In this document: piece by piece, positions 8,454-16,698 of the stretch
How the letters are laid out: every line of letters starts with the position of its first letter
Numbering within the stretch: the first letter of the stretch is position 1
Assembly (NCBI GenBank): GCA_003560165.1
Contig: PWJC01000159.1
Span: forward strand, 1 to 33,029
Direction: 5' to 3'
Origin: Bacteroidales bacterium
GTDB taxonomy: Bacteria; Bacteroidota; Bacteroidia; Bacteroidales; UBA7960
DNA length: 33,029 bases
Position numbers and translations under genes: made by a program
The notes under the pieces: model-generated
Databases searched by the model: none
What the model saw: the letters and a program-made list of their open reading frames with translations, nothing else
What the model was told of the DNA's origin: nothing

Positions 8454-9854
8454 TTACTTCCCGATACAAAACTTTTCAAAAATAGCCCCAAGGATTTCGT
8501 CGGAGGTGACCTCGCCGGTGATGCTGCCCAGGTGGTGGAGGGCCGAGCGCAGGTCGATGGCCAGCAGATCGCCCGGGATCCGGTTCTGCATGCCCGTGCG
8601 CACTTCGGCTATCGAGCGGGCTGCAGCCGACAGGGCCTCGTAATGCCGGGTATTGGCCACCAGGGTATCGTGTTTTTCGCCGGGGGCCGAGGTGGCCGAC
8701 CGGAGCAGGCTGTCGGTGATCAGCCCGATGTTCTCCTTTCGTTTGGCTGAAATAAAAATGGTCTCCAGGTCGACCAGGTTTCGGAAGTTTTGGGGGATCT
8801 CCTCCATGAGGTCGATCTTGTTGGCAATGAGCATCAGGCGTTTGTCCTTGTCCCCCACCCTTTCCCTGAACTCCCGGATGGTTTCGGTGATCTCTTCCAG
8901 GCCGGTGGTGCTGGCATCGAAGAGGTAGAGGATGATGCTCGCCTGGCGGATCTTTTCGTAGGTGCGCCCGATGCCCACCGTTTCAATGGCGTCACGGCCC
9001 TTGCGCAAACCGGCGGTATCGATGAACCGGAAAGCCACCCCCCCGATGCTGATGCTGTCTTCGATGGCGTCGCGGGTGGTGCCGGGGATCTCGCTGACAA
9101 TGGCGCGTTCTTCGTTGAGCAGGGCGTTGAGCAGGGTGGATTTGCCTACATTGGGTTTGCCGATGATGGCCACCGGTATGCCGTGCTTCAGCACATTGCC
9201 CATGGAAAAGCTCTCCATCAGCCGCCTGACCTCGCTTTCGATGTCGTTGAGCAGGGCCGAAAGTTCTTCGCGGTTGGCAAACTCCACATCCTCTTCAGTG
9301 AAATCCAACTCCAGTTCGATCAAAGAGGCAAATTCGAGCAATTGGGCCCGCAAATCGGCAATCCGCTTCGAAAAATGCCCCCTCATTTGATGGAATGCGA
9401 TCTGACGGGAAGCTTCGGAGTTGGAAGCGATCAGGTCGGCCACGGCCTCGGCCTGCGACAGGTCCATGCGGCCGTTGAGAAAGGCCCTCATGGTGAATTC
9501 GCCGGGCCTGGCCATGCGGGCGCCCCGGTCGATCATCAGCCTGAGGATCTGCTGCCGGATATAGGGAGAACCGTGGCAGGAGACTTCGACCATGTGCTCT
9601 CCGGTATAGCTGCGGGGAGCCTCGAATTTGGTCAGCAGCACCTCATCGATGGGCAGTTCGCCATCCACGATCTGCCCGTAAAGCATGCGACGGGGCCGGG
9701 CCCCTTCAAGGCGTTGTTCCTTATGCATGGGGACAAAGATCTGCCCGGCAATGTCGAATGAGGACGGCCCGGAAAGCCTCAGCACGGCAATGGCTGCCAT
9801 ACCGGGAGCCGTGGCCGGGGCACAAATGGTATCGCCCGGATTGTAGCCTTGCAT
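8454..9854 (-). CDS. mnmE: tRNA uridine-5-carboxymethylaminomethyl(34) synthesis GTPase MnmE
   Basis: A 466-residue protein of normal length. With MnmG it installs the cmnm5 group on wobble U34 of certain tRNAs. The N-terminal formyl-THF-binding domain starts [23 protein letters not shown]. The inserted Ras-like GTPase domain shows G1 [10 protein letters not shown]3 DTAGLR and G4 NKID. The C-terminus ends in FCIGK, including the invariant catalytic cysteine of the family. Start and end both match the family. It is the first gene of the GC-rich core block, transcribed away from the thiamine-binding protein region and convergent with hipBST across about 200 bp. Confidence 0.98.
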   Translation of the reverse strand: MQGYNPGDTICAPATAPGMAAIAVLRLSGPSSFDIAGQIFVPMHKEQRLEGARPRRMLYGQIVDGELPIDEVLLTKFEAPRSYTGEHMVEVSCHGSPYIRQQILRLMIDRGARMARPGEFTMRAFLNGRMDLSQAEAVADLIASNSEASRQIAFHQMRGHFSKRIADLRAQLLEFASLIELELDFTEEDVEFANREELSALLNDIESEVRRLMESFSMGNVLKHGIPVAIIGKPNVGKSTLLNALLNEERAIVSEIPGTTRDAIEDSISIGGVAFRFIDTAGLRKGRDAIETVGIGRTYEKIRQASIILYLFDASTTGLEEITETIREFRERVGDKDKRLMLIANKIDLMEEIPQNFRNLVDLETIFISAKRKENIGLITDSLLRSATSAPGEKHDTLVANTRHYEALSAAARSIAEVRTGMQNRIPGDLLAIDLRSALHHLGSITGEVTSDEILGAIFEKFCIGK

Positions 9855-9887
9855 GACGTGTACGGTTTATCAGCCCAAAAGAGCCGC

Positions 9888-10199
9888 TTATTTGTTTACC
9901 TTTCCGATCTTCTCCTCTACCGAAGCCACCTTCGCATGCATCCGCCCGCTCTTTCCCTTGCGGATATCGAGCTTTATGGCCGAATACACCCTGTTGCTGT
10001 CCTCCCCGATCAAACGGTACGCCTTCCCGACAAGTTCCAGCAAGGGCTCAAGCGACCCGGCCTCGACTATGCTGCCCATGGGCGTAAGCTGATAGTCGAA
10101 CCAGCTCTCGCGGATCATGTCGATGATGCGGCTCACGTATTCGCTGACACTTTCGCCCTTGTCGGTGGGGAACATCGAAAACTCCATCAGAACAGACAT
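9888..10199 (-). CDS. MTH1187-family thiamine-binding protein (UPF0045/DUF77)
   Basis: A 103-residue protein of the MTH1187/YkoF-like family, small ferredoxin-fold proteins shown in some members to bind thiamine. Characteristic features are the start [21 protein letters not shown] and the central [14 protein letters not shown] followed by [15 protein letters not shown]. It lies 33 bp upstream of mnmE on the same strand and is divergent from sucD. A cytoplasmic role in thiamine salvage or sequestration is inferred from the family. No thiamine riboswitch was recognised nearby. Confidence 0.88.
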   Translation of the reverse strand: MSVLMEFSMFPTDKGESVSEYVSRIIDMIRESWFDYQLTPMGSIVEAGSLEPLLELVGKAYRLIGEDSNRVYSAIKLDIRKGKSGRMHAKVASVEEKIGKVNK

Positions 10200-10272
10200 A
10201 ACTGTATTTTGGTTTTTTGGATATCATCATCGAAATTACACAAGCCCCGCATGGTTTCAAAGGGAATGATCG

Positions 10273-10280
10273 TATATTTG
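10273..10280 (+). promoter_or_regulatory. Candidate -7 promoter element for sucD
   Basis: TATATTTG is an exact match to the Bacteroidetes -7 consensus TAnnTTTG, 36 nt upstream of the chosen sucD start. It lies inside the longer ORF-track frame, which supports the downstream start. No convincing -33 element at the ideal spacing was seen. Confidence 0.5.
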
Positions 10281-10316
10281 AAAAAAAATGAACGTACCCG
10301 ATATAAGACAACAACC

Positions 10317-11195
10317 ATGAGCGTACTCGTAAATAAGGATTCAAGGGTGGTGGTGCAGGGATTCACCGGAACGGAAGGTAGTTTTCATGCATCCCAGATG
10401 ATCGAATACGGCACCCGTGTGGTGGGCGGGGTTACCCCCGGCAAGGGCGGGCAGACCCATCTCGATCTGCCGGTGTTCAACAGCGTGAAGGAAGCCGTGG
10501 AAAAAGCCGGTGCAAATGTCAGTGTCATCTTTGTGCCTCCGGCCTTTGCCGCCGATGCCATGCTGGAAGCAGCCGATGCCGGCATCGGGGTGATCGTCTG
10601 CATTACCGAAGGGATCCCGGTCCAGGACATGCTGATGGTAAAGGAATACCTTAAAAACAGGCCGTCGCGCCTCATCGGCCCCAATTGCCCCGGGGTGATC
10701 ACCCCGGGCGAAGCAAAGGTGGGCATCATGCCGGGCTTCATCCACCAGCCCGGCCGCATCGGCATTGTGTCCCGCTCAGGCACCCTGACCTACGAAGCGG
10801 TTGACCAGGTAACCAAGGAGGGTTTGGGCCAATCCACCTGCATCGGTATCGGAGGAGACCCCGTCCCGGGCACCACCATGAAGGAAGCGGTTCAGCTTTT
10901 AATGGAAGATCCGGGCACCGATGCCATTATCATGATCGGAGAGATCGGAGGCGGAATGGAGGCCGAGGCAGCCAGGTACATCCGCGACAATGGGACCAAA
11001 CCCGTGGTCAGTTTCATAGCCGGGGCCACCGCCCCCAAAGGCCGCACCATGGGTCATGCCGGTGCCATCATCGGGGGGAAGGAAGATACCGCCGAAGCAA
11101 AAAAAGAGATTCTGAAACAATGCGGGGTGGTGGTGGTGGAATCTCCGGCCGACATCGGGAAAAGCGTTGTACAGGTCTTAAAAGGCAGAGGATGA
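10317..11195 (+). CDS. sucD: Succinate--CoA ligase (ADP-forming) subunit alpha
   Basis: A 292-residue alpha subunit of succinyl-CoA synthetase, which interconverts succinyl-CoA and succinate with substrate-level phosphorylation. The start [21 protein letters not shown] matches the family N-terminus, so the ORF-track start at 9849 is rejected. The CoA-binding Rossmann domain is followed by [21 protein letters not shown]. The phosphohistidine loop is [17 protein letters not shown], with the His expected to carry the phosphoryl group. The length is typical. The beta subunit (sucC) is not adjacent. The gene converges with the lipoprotein gene, with a single base between the two stop codons. Confidence 0.97.
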   Translation: MSVLVNKDSRVVVQGFTGTEGSFHASQMIEYGTRVVGGVTPGKGGQTHLDLPVFNSVKEAVEKAGANVSVIFVPPAFAADAMLEAADAGIGVIVCITEGIPVQDMLMVKEYLKNRPSRLIGPNCPGVITPGEAKVGIMPGFIHQPGRIGIVSRSGTLTYEAVDQVTKEGLGQSTCIGIGGDPVPGTTMKEAVQLLMEDPGTDAIIMIGEIGGGMEAEAARYIRDNGTKPVVSFIAGATAPKGRTMGHAGAIIGGKEDTAEAKKEILKQCGVVVVESPADIGKSVVQVLKGRG

Positions 11196-11196
11196 C

Positions 11197-12651
11197 TTAT
11201 TCTTCTTCCGGAATGGGATGAAATTGCAGGGCGCCGATATCCGGTCGCTGCAGCCGGCTCCTGCCTGCAAGGTCGTAAGGGACCCCGGCGGCAACCGAGG
11301 GGTTTCCCGCCCCTATGGCGGGAGAACCTTCCTTAAGCCTGAAATCATGTTCTCCGGGCTCGTTGAACAGGGGGTCGAGATTGACCAGGGGGTTGACGAA
11401 GGCTTCGGAGGTGGTAGAAAGCCGGGTACGCAGCAGGCAATGGTCAAAGGTGTATTCCATCTCGCTTCCCGGGGCCAGGTCAAAAGCGATCTCTTCCTGA
11501 TTGCTTCCATAAATAATGCTGTTTCCGAAAAACAGATGGTCGAAATCCCTTTGCTGGATATTTCCGTCGATGTCTTCGTAATAATTGTTGATGATCACCG
11601 AGGGGGTATTGCGGATGCCGGTACGGTAATAATTGGCAATGGTCAGATGCCGGAAATCGTAATGCCCGCCCAGGGCGAGTACCAGGGCGTGGTCACCACA
11701 GTTGGCAATGGCCATGTTCTCGCCCACCACATGGCTGCCCTGGGCCAGCAAGCCTGCCAGGCTCATGTTTTTGATGACAGTATTGCTGATTTGCAGGGTC
11801 GGATGGACCTGGCTGCCGAGGGTGTCGACATGGAGGCCCACCGTGCCATTCTTTATCAATGCGTGATCGATTGTGTGGTTTTTGCTGTTGGCAGTAAGCC
11901 ATATACGCCCCCATTGCCCGGGCTGGTCGCGGTAAAAGGATTCCAACCGGTCGCCCTGGATGCTCACCGGGTTTTCGCTGCTGCCGGCAATTTCCAGGGT
12001 GGAGCGCTGAAGGAATACCAGACTGGAGTTGTTGTGCATGTGAACACGGGTGCCTTCTTCCATCCTCAGGGTCACATCGGGGGCTACCACCGCCAGCCCG
12101 TAAACCACATACGGGAGATGCGATGTCCAGCTGGTGTTTTGGTCGATCACGTGATAGGATACGCCCGACTGGGGATCGGTGTAATTCGGGTGGATAAAAT
12201 GAGCATCCTGTCCCCAGGCTACCAGCTTAACATCCTGAATGTTGTTGTTGGTGTTGAACACCACGCTGTCGACAATGGTCAGCGGAAGATCCTGGTTAAC
12301 CGGGTCGACGGTGACTTCTACGAATACGAAGAGGCTGTCGTTTGCCTCGATGGCCACATCATGAAGCATGGTTCCGGAGCGCCCGTCGACATTGATGCGA
12401 AAAAACGATTGACTTCCTCCGGCCAGGGACACCGTAGAGAGATTGATGCGGCGGTTGTGGGTGTTGTACACCCTGAACGATCGTGTGGACGAACCCAGGC
12501 TGGTGAACACGGTGTCGAAAAGCAGGGAATCGTGCGAAAAGGAAAGGCTGAGCGAGGGGTCGGTATCAAAACCATCGTCCCTGCAAGAAAAAAAAGACAT
12601 TGCAACAAGGACGGCGGCAAAAAAAAGGATCAGTGAACGAAAATAATACAT
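11197..12651 (-). CDS. Right-handed beta-helix lipoprotein of unknown function
   Basis: A 484-residue predicted lipoprotein when started at ATG 12651 (MYYFRSLILFF); the ORF-track start is 10 codons earlier and would spoil the signal peptide. A hydrophobic stretch is followed by the lipobox-like SFFSC with Cys23, then an acidic linker (RDDGFDTD). Residues about 40-140 look like a beta-sandwich. From about 180 on, repeated short strands (VTLRMEEGTRVHMHNNSSLVF, LIKNGTVGLHVD, ISNTVIKNMSLAGLLAQGS) fit a parallel beta-helix. The C-terminal DFRLKEGSPAIGAGNP...DIGALQ is the ending common to choice-of-anchor Q/pectate-lyase-like proteins. It is probably anchored in the outer membrane. The substrate, if any, is unknown. 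Confidence 0.8.
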   Translation of the reverse strand: MYYFRSLILFFAAVLVAMSFFSCRDDGFDTDPSLSLSFSHDSLLFDTVFTSLGSSTRSFRVYNTHNRRINLSTVSLAGGSQSFFRINVDGRSGTMLHDVAIEANDSLFVFVEVTVDPVNQDLPLTIVDSVVFNTNNNIQDVKLVAWGQDAHFIHPNYTDPQSGVSYHVIDQNTSWTSHLPYVVYGLAVVAPDVTLRMEEGTRVHMHNNSSLVFLQRSTLEIAGSSENPVSIQGDRLESFYRDQPGQWGRIWLTANSKNHTIDHALIKNGTVGLHVDTLGSQVHPTLQISNTVIKNMSLAGLLAQGSHVVGENMAIANCGDHALVLALGGHYDFRHLTIANYYRTGIRNTPSVIINNYYEDIDGNIQQRDFDHLFFGNSIIYGSNQEEIAFDLAPGSEMEYTFDHCLLRTRLSTTSEAFVNPLVNLDPLFNEPGEHDFRLKEGSPAIGAGNPSVAAGVPYDLAGRSRLQRPDIGALQFHPIPEEE

Positions 12652-12737
12652 CCGGATGTCTTCAGAACCATGTCCAAACAAAAGAACGAAAGCCCCGTCA
12701 TTATGTTATAAACGGGCCAAAAAAAACAGCAAAATCG

Positions 12738-12767
12738 TTTGCGGCAAGCAAAATTAATGTAATTTTG
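12738..12767 (+). promoter_or_regulatory. Bacteroidetes-type promoter for the TPR gene
   Basis: TTTG (12738-12741) and TAATTTTG (12760-12767) match the -33 and -7 consensus elements with an 18-bp spacer. The -7 element ends 19 nt before the ATG of the tetratricopeptide protein. This is the best-formed promoter in the window and probably also drives ribH and fmt. Confidence 0.65.
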
Positions 12768-12786
12768 CATCCTAAATCACGAACCC

Positions 12787-13476
12787 ATGGCAAAAAGCAA
12801 AAAGTCGCAAAAGGAAGAAAAAAACATTGTTGCCGTAGAGCAGGCACTCAGCCGTTCGGAACAGTTTATCGAACGCCACCAGAACAACATCATTTATACG
12901 GTCGCCATCATTGTCCTTCTGATTGCAGGGTATATCGGATATACCCGCTTCATTCTCGAGCCCAGGAACAGAGAGGCCCGTGCCGAGATGTTCATGGCAG
13001 AAAAATATTTTGAAAGGCAGGATTTTGAACTGGCCCTGGAGGGAGATGCCGAGTACCCCGGATTTCTGGAAATCATTTCGGACTACCGCAGGACGGATGC
13101 AGCCAACCTGTCCCGGTTCTACGCTGGCATCAGCCTGATGCAACTGGGCGAATGGGAAGAGGGCATCGAATTCCTCGAAAAGTTCCGAAAGCGCGATCAG
13201 CTGTTGGGAGCCATGGCTTTCGGTGCCATCGGCGATGCCTATTGGCAACTGGGCGACACCGAACGGGCGGCCAGGTACTACCGGCGTGCCTATGAATACA
13301 AGCCCAACGATCTGACCACCCCGGCCTATCTGATGAAAGCAGGAATGTTGTTTGAATCGGAGGGCAGGTACGCCGACGCTCTTTCCCGCTACAAGCGAAT
13401 CCGCGACGAATACCGCGACAGCGCCGAAGCACGGGACATCGAGAAATACATTGCCCGCGCAGAGGCAAAGCGATAG
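12787..13476 (+). CDS. Membrane-anchored tetratricopeptide-repeat protein
   Basis: A 229-residue protein with a charged N-terminus (many Lys/Glu), one membrane helix at about residues 39-56 (NIIYTVAIIVLLIAGYIGY) and a periplasmic or cytoplasmic TPR region. Repeat-like units include AGISLMQLGEWEEGIEFLEKF, AIGDAYWQLGDTERAARYYRRA and GMLFESEGRYADALSRYKRI. The layout resembles YfgM-like proteins that bind the Sec translocon or envelope chaperones. Proteins like this often sit just upstream of ribH in Bacteroidetes. Its partner is unknown. It starts a likely operon with ribH and fmt. Confidence 0.85.
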   Translation: MAKSKKSQKEEKNIVAVEQALSRSEQFIERHQNNIIYTVAIIVLLIAGYIGYTRFILEPRNREARAEMFMAEKYFERQDFELALEGDAEYPGFLEIISDYRRTDAANLSRFYAGISLMQLGEWEEGIEFLEKFRKRDQLLGAMAFGAIGDAYWQLGDTERAARYYRRAYEYKPNDLTTPAYLMKAGMLFESEGRYADALSRYKRIRDEYRDSAEARDIEKYIARAEAKR

Positions 13477-13536
13477 GCTTTGCCTGTTTGCTGGCCCCCC
13501 CGCCCCCGTATCACAAACAGCCCATCCACGCCAGCC

Positions 13537-14061
13537 ATGTGTGCCAAAAAAAAGAATCTTTCTTCTGTTGAAGGTCTTCCCGTTCCCGACGCAAGCAATA
13601 TGTGTTTCGGCATCCTTACCTCAGCCTGGAACAGCCAGATCACCGAAGCCCTGCAGCAGGGGGCTGTAAATACCCTCAAGGCCCACGGCGTAAAGGACGC
13701 AGACATCATCATTCACAAGGTACCCGGCAGCTATGAACTTCCGCAGGCTGCCGCCTATATGATCAGGGAATTGCCGGTAGATGCCGTTATTTGCCTGGGT
13801 TGTTTGATCCAGGGCGAAACCAGGCATTTTGAATTCATTTCGCAGGCGGTGGCCAATGCCTGCATGACCATAGGCCTGGAAACATACAGGCCGGTGATCT
13901 TCGGGGTACTTACCACCGACACCTTCGAACAGGCCGCGCAGAGGTCGGGCGGGAAGCACGGCAACAAAGGGGATGAAGCCGCAGTGGCAGCCATTCAGAT
14001 GATTCACCTAAAGCGAAAGATGAAATCGGATAGCCAGGAATTCAGGGATACAGTACAATAG
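13537..14061 (+). CDS. ribH: 6,7-dimethyl-8-ribityllumazine synthase
   Basis: A 174-residue lumazine synthase, the penultimate enzyme of riboflavin synthesis, which condenses the ribitylamino-uracil with dihydroxybutanone phosphate. I start at ATG 13537 (MCAKKKNLSS); the ORF-track start adds 19 residues of proline-rich sequence not typical of the family. Conserved parts are the FGILTSAWN start, VPGSYELPQAA, the substrate loop CLIQGETRHFEFIS with its catalytic His, and FGVLTTDTFEQAAQRSGGKHGNKGDEAA. The length is close to the usual 155-170. It should assemble as a pentamer or icosahedron in the cytoplasm. It lies 60 bp downstream of the TPR gene. Confidence 0.97.
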   Translation: MCAKKKNLSSVEGLPVPDASNMCFGILTSAWNSQITEALQQGAVNTLKAHGVKDADIIIHKVPGSYELPQAAAYMIRELPVDAVICLGCLIQGETRHFEFISQAVANACMTIGLETYRPVIFGVLTTDTFEQAAQRSGGKHGNKGDEAAVAAIQMIHLKRKMKSDSQEFRDTVQ

Positions 14062-14096
14062 GTCATTCCCAAATCAGGAAACGAAAACCGCATTCC

Positions 14097-15068
14097 ATGC
14101 AAAACCCGCATTTGCGTATCGTATTCATGGGCACACCCGGTCTGGCCGCTCATGTGTTACAGTCCATTGTCGAAGAAGGGTATACTGTGGTTGGCGTGGT
14201 CACTGCACCCGACCGCCCTTCGGGAAGGGGAAGGAAAATCCGTTTTTCGGCCGTAAAGGAATATGCGATCAGCCGCGGACTTCCGCTGTTGCAGCCCACC
14301 AACCTGAAAGACCCCGGATTTACCGGCAGGCTGCGTGAGTTCCGGCCCGACCTGCAGGTGGTGGTGGCCTTTCGCATGCTGCCCGCTGAGGTATGGTCGC
14401 TGCCCCCCCTGGGTACCTTTAACCTGCATGCCTCTCTATTGCCCGACTACCGCGGGGCAGCCCCCATCAACTGGGTCATCATCAGGGGTGAAAATGAGAC
14501 CGGGGTGACAACTTTTCTGATCGATCAGCAGATAGACACAGGCAATATCCTGTACAGGAAAAGGATCCCACTAGCACTCTACGAAACGGCAGGAAGCCTG
14601 CTGGAAAAGGTAAAGACCGAGGGCGCTGGCCTGGTGTTGCTAACCATCGAGGCCGTCGCTGCCGGGAAAGTAGAACCCAAAAACCAGGATGTCTACGTGA
14701 GCGAACCCGCCTTATTGAACAAGGCGCCAAAAATACACAAGGAAGATTGCCGGATCCGCTGGGACAGGCCCTGCCGGGAAGTTGTCAACCTGATCCATGG
14801 CCTGAGCCCCGCCCCCGGGGCATTTTGCACCCTGAAAGATGAGCAGGGCCGGGAGTTCAATCTGAAACTGTTTGAAGCAAGACCCGAACCGGAAAAGCAC
14901 CTCCACGCCCCGGGCTGCCTGTTTACCAACAACAAAAGCCAGATCCGGTTTTCCACTCCCGATGGATATGTCAGGGTACTCCGTTTGCAGTTGCCAGGTA
15001 AAAAACGGATGGATACCGAAGAACTGCTGAGGGGATACCGTTTTCATAGAGCGGTTCCTGAGCCCTGA
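14097..15068 (+). CDS. fmt: Methionyl-tRNA formyltransferase
   Basis: A 323-residue enzyme that formylates initiator Met-tRNA using 10-formyl-THF. Diagnostic motifs are FMGTPG at the N-terminus, LHASLLPDYRGAAPINWVI (with the catalytic Asn/His/Asp neighbourhood of the formyltransferase fold) and IDTGNILYRK. The C-terminal OB-fold domain starts around residue 210 and ends RFHRAVPEP. The length is typical (310-325). It lies 35 bp downstream of ribH on the same strand and is probably co-transcribed. Nothing is unusual except TPGLA where many homologues have TPEFA. Confidence 0.97.
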   Translation: MQNPHLRIVFMGTPGLAAHVLQSIVEEGYTVVGVVTAPDRPSGRGRKIRFSAVKEYAISRGLPLLQPTNLKDPGFTGRLREFRPDLQVVVAFRMLPAEVWSLPPLGTFNLHASLLPDYRGAAPINWVIIRGENETGVTTFLIDQQIDTGNILYRKRIPLALYETAGSLLEKVKTEGAGLVLLTIEAVAAGKVEPKNQDVYVSEPALLNKAPKIHKEDCRIRWDRPCREVVNLIHGLSPAPGAFCTLKDEQGREFNLKLFEARPEPEKHLHAPGCLFTNNKSQIRFSTPDGYVRVLRLQLPGKKRMDTEELLRGYRFHRAVPEP

Positions 15069-15118
15069 AAAAGCCGAAACCCCTTATGTGGCCTGCAAAG
15101 GCTGCATTTTGACCTGAG

Positions 15119-15148
15119 TTATCAACAAAACCCCCGATTTTATCAACA
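15119..15148 (+). repeat. Two direct TTATCAACA repeats (DnaA-box-like)
   Basis: TTATCAACA occurs at 15119-15127 and again at 15140-15148, 21 bp apart and in the same orientation. Each copy differs by one base from the DnaA box TTATCCACA. They lie in the 187-bp gap between fmt and the HU gene, about 50 bp upstream of the HU promoter. Whether they bind DnaA is unknown. Confidence 0.35.
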
Positions 15149-15173
15149 ATTTCTCATATTTCCCGCTTTGGGC

Positions 15174-15203
15174 TTTCATTTTCGGTGAAATAACATATAT
15201 TTG
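15174..15203 (+). promoter_or_regulatory. Candidate promoter for the HU gene
   Basis: TATATTTG (15196-15203) is an exact match to the Bacteroidetes -7 consensus. TTTC (15174-15177), one base off the -33 TTTG, lies 18 bp upstream. The start codon is 53 nt downstream of the -7 element, leaving a leader of roughly 45 nt. Confidence 0.55.
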
Positions 15204-15255
15204 CATTGGTTAATGGAAACTTCATTCTATTTTTTAACCACAAAAACTTAAAAAA

Positions 15256-15528
15256 ATGAACAAAGCAGAATTGATTGATGCCATCGCATCCGAAGCAGAC
15301 CTGACCAAGGCAGATGCCAAGAGAGCACTGGACGCTTTCATTGGTGCTACCACCAACGCATTGAAAAAAGGTGAGCGGGTGGCCCTGGTAGGTTTTGGGT
15401 CATTCTCCGTATCTAGCAGGGAAGCGCGCAAGGGTAGAAATCCACAAAGCGGTATGGAAATTACCATCCCGGCCAAGAAGGTGGTCAAATTCAAGGCAGG
15501 GACCGAACTGGCCGACATGGTTAAGTAG
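15256..15528 (+). CDS. HU-family DNA-binding protein
   Basis: A 90-residue histone-like protein, the standard HU/IHF length. It begins [21 protein letters not shown] and carries the beta-arm signature [19 protein letters not shown] with the conserved prolines of the DNA-bending arm. The C-terminus [17 protein letters not shown] is also typical. It acts as a dimer in the nucleoid, bending and compacting DNA. It has its own promoter upstream and a strong terminator downstream, so it is probably a separate, highly expressed transcript. Confidence 0.97.
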   Translation: MNKAELIDAIASEADLTKADAKRALDAFIGATTNALKKGERVALVGFGSFSVSSREARKGRNPQSGMEITIPAKKVVKFKAGTELADMVK

Positions 15529-15546
15529 GCACCTTATTGAAACAGG

Positions 15547-15575
15547 ACCCCGGCTGTTCGCCGGGGTTTTTTTTT
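15547..15575 (+). terminator. Rho-independent terminator after the HU gene
   Basis: ACCCCGGC (15547-15554), loop TGTTC, GCCGGGGT (15560-15567) form a perfect 8-bp GC-rich stem followed by a run of nine T (15567-15575). It starts 18 nt after the HU stop codon. Confidence 0.9.
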
Positions 15576-15657
15576 AAAATCCGGGCAATCATTCGTATTT
15601 TTACCAAATAGCCGGGAGATCACTCCCTGTGTGGCTGCATTGTATAATACATCCGAC

Positions 15658-16698
15658 ATGAGCATTGAAGACAAGCTTAAAAAGTTCGATCCCAGTGGGG
15701 TGGCCAATACTTCGAACAATATATTCGGGCTACCTTTCAGCCCTGCCGAGTCAAGGCTTGTCTTCATTCCCCTGCCCTGGGACGTAACGGTCTCCAATCA
15801 GAGCGGAGCCGCCAACGGACCCCGGAATATCCTGGAATGTTCCTACCAGACAGACCTCTATGACCCATTGGTACCCGGGGCATGGAAACAGGGCATGGCC
15901 ATGGAAGACATCGATCCGTCTGTCCTTACCCAAAACCGGCACTACAGACCTCAGGCCGAACGCATCATTTCGCTCCTGGAATCGGGAGGCAATGTGCAGG
16001 AGAGTGATGAATTTCAGGCCATGCTCAACAGGATCAACCAGGCCTGTGAGCACATGGCCATTGAGCTGGAAATGAAATGCCTGCAGTACCTGGAAAACGG
16101 ACAGATCCCCTTTGTGGTTGGCGGGGATCACAGCACCTCCCTGGGCCTGATCAGGGCCCTGGCCCGCAACCACGACTTTGGCATACTGCAAATCGATGCC
16201 CATGCCGATATGCGAAATGCCTACCAAGGTTTTATCCACTCCCATGCCTCGGTCATGTACAATGCACTGCATACCGAAGGGGTGGAAAAAATTGTTCAGG
16301 CAGGCATCCGGGAACTCTGCCCCGAGGAAATACAACTTATATCGTACAGGCACAAACAGGTTCAGACATTTTTTGACCACGACCTGCACCAGCGTTTGTT
16401 TGAAGGGGAAAACTGGGCAGAGATTTGCCACGACATTATCGGGCGGCTACCCGACAACATCTATGTGAGCCTGGACGTAGACGGTCTCGATCCTTCGCTC
16501 TGTCCCGGCACCGGCACCCCCGTGCCGGGCGGGCTGACCTATAACCAGGTCCTCTTCCTGCTCGCAGTGGCTTTCAACAGCGGGAAGCGAATTATCGGTG
16601 CCGACCTGGTGGAAACCGGAGCTGGTCCGCTCGACGGCGTGGTCTCATCCAGGCTGCTATTCCGTATGGCCGGCATGATGATCAAAAGCAATCAGTGA
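15658..16698 (+). CDS. Agmatinase/arginase-family ureohydrolase
   Basis: A 346-residue ureohydrolase. All Mn-binding motifs are present: GGDHS, DAHADMR and SLDVDGLDPS, plus the late DLVETGAG glutamate. Family members hydrolyse agmatine, arginine, formiminoglutamate or guanidinobutyrate. The N-terminal KKFDPSGVANTSNNIFGLPF and PWDVTVSNQSGAANGP are typical of the Bacteroidetes agmatinase-like group, so polyamine synthesis from arginine is the likeliest role (inference). I use ATG 15658; the ORF track begins at a GTG nine codons earlier. It follows the HU terminator and overlaps or nearly abuts trmH. The exact substrate cannot be read from the sequence. Confidence 0.9.
   Translation: MSIEDKLKKFDPSGVANTSNNIFGLPFSPAESRLVFIPLPWDVTVSNQSGAANGPRNILECSYQTDLYDPLVPGAWKQGMAMEDIDPSVLTQNRHYRPQAERIISLLESGGNVQESDEFQAMLNRINQACEHMAIELEMKCLQYLENGQIPFVVGGDHSTSLGLIRALARNHDFGILQIDAHADMRNAYQGFIHSHASVMYNALHTEGVEKIVQAGIRELCPEEIQLISYRHKQVQTFFDHDLHQRLFEGENWAEICHDIIGRLPDNIYVSLDVDGLDPSLCPGTGTPVPGGLTYNQVLFLLAVAFNSGKRIIGADLVETGAGPLDGVVSSRLLFRMAGMMIKSNQ

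Noticed and set aside
8279-8491. 70-codon minus-strand ORF between hipT and mnmE (ends ...DVPINPNQGEKNWFILAFSK)
   Set aside because: It begins inside the mnmE 3' end and has no start of its own in the gap. The C-terminal part could be a remnant of a decayed gene, but I recognise no family, so the 200-bp gap is left unannotated.
8790-9761. 323-codon plus-strand ORF
   Set aside because: Antisense shadow of mnmE.
9849-10316. N-terminal extension of the sucD frame
   Set aside because: The sequence has no homology to the family, runs antisense across the thiamine-binding protein gene, and contains a good sucD promoter element. The true start is 10317.
11218-12636. 472-codon plus-strand ORF
   Set aside because: Fully antisense to the beta-helix lipoprotein, which has a signal peptide, lipobox and recognisable C-terminus. 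The antisense translation has no motif. It is a long shadow ORF caused by GC-rich codon usage.
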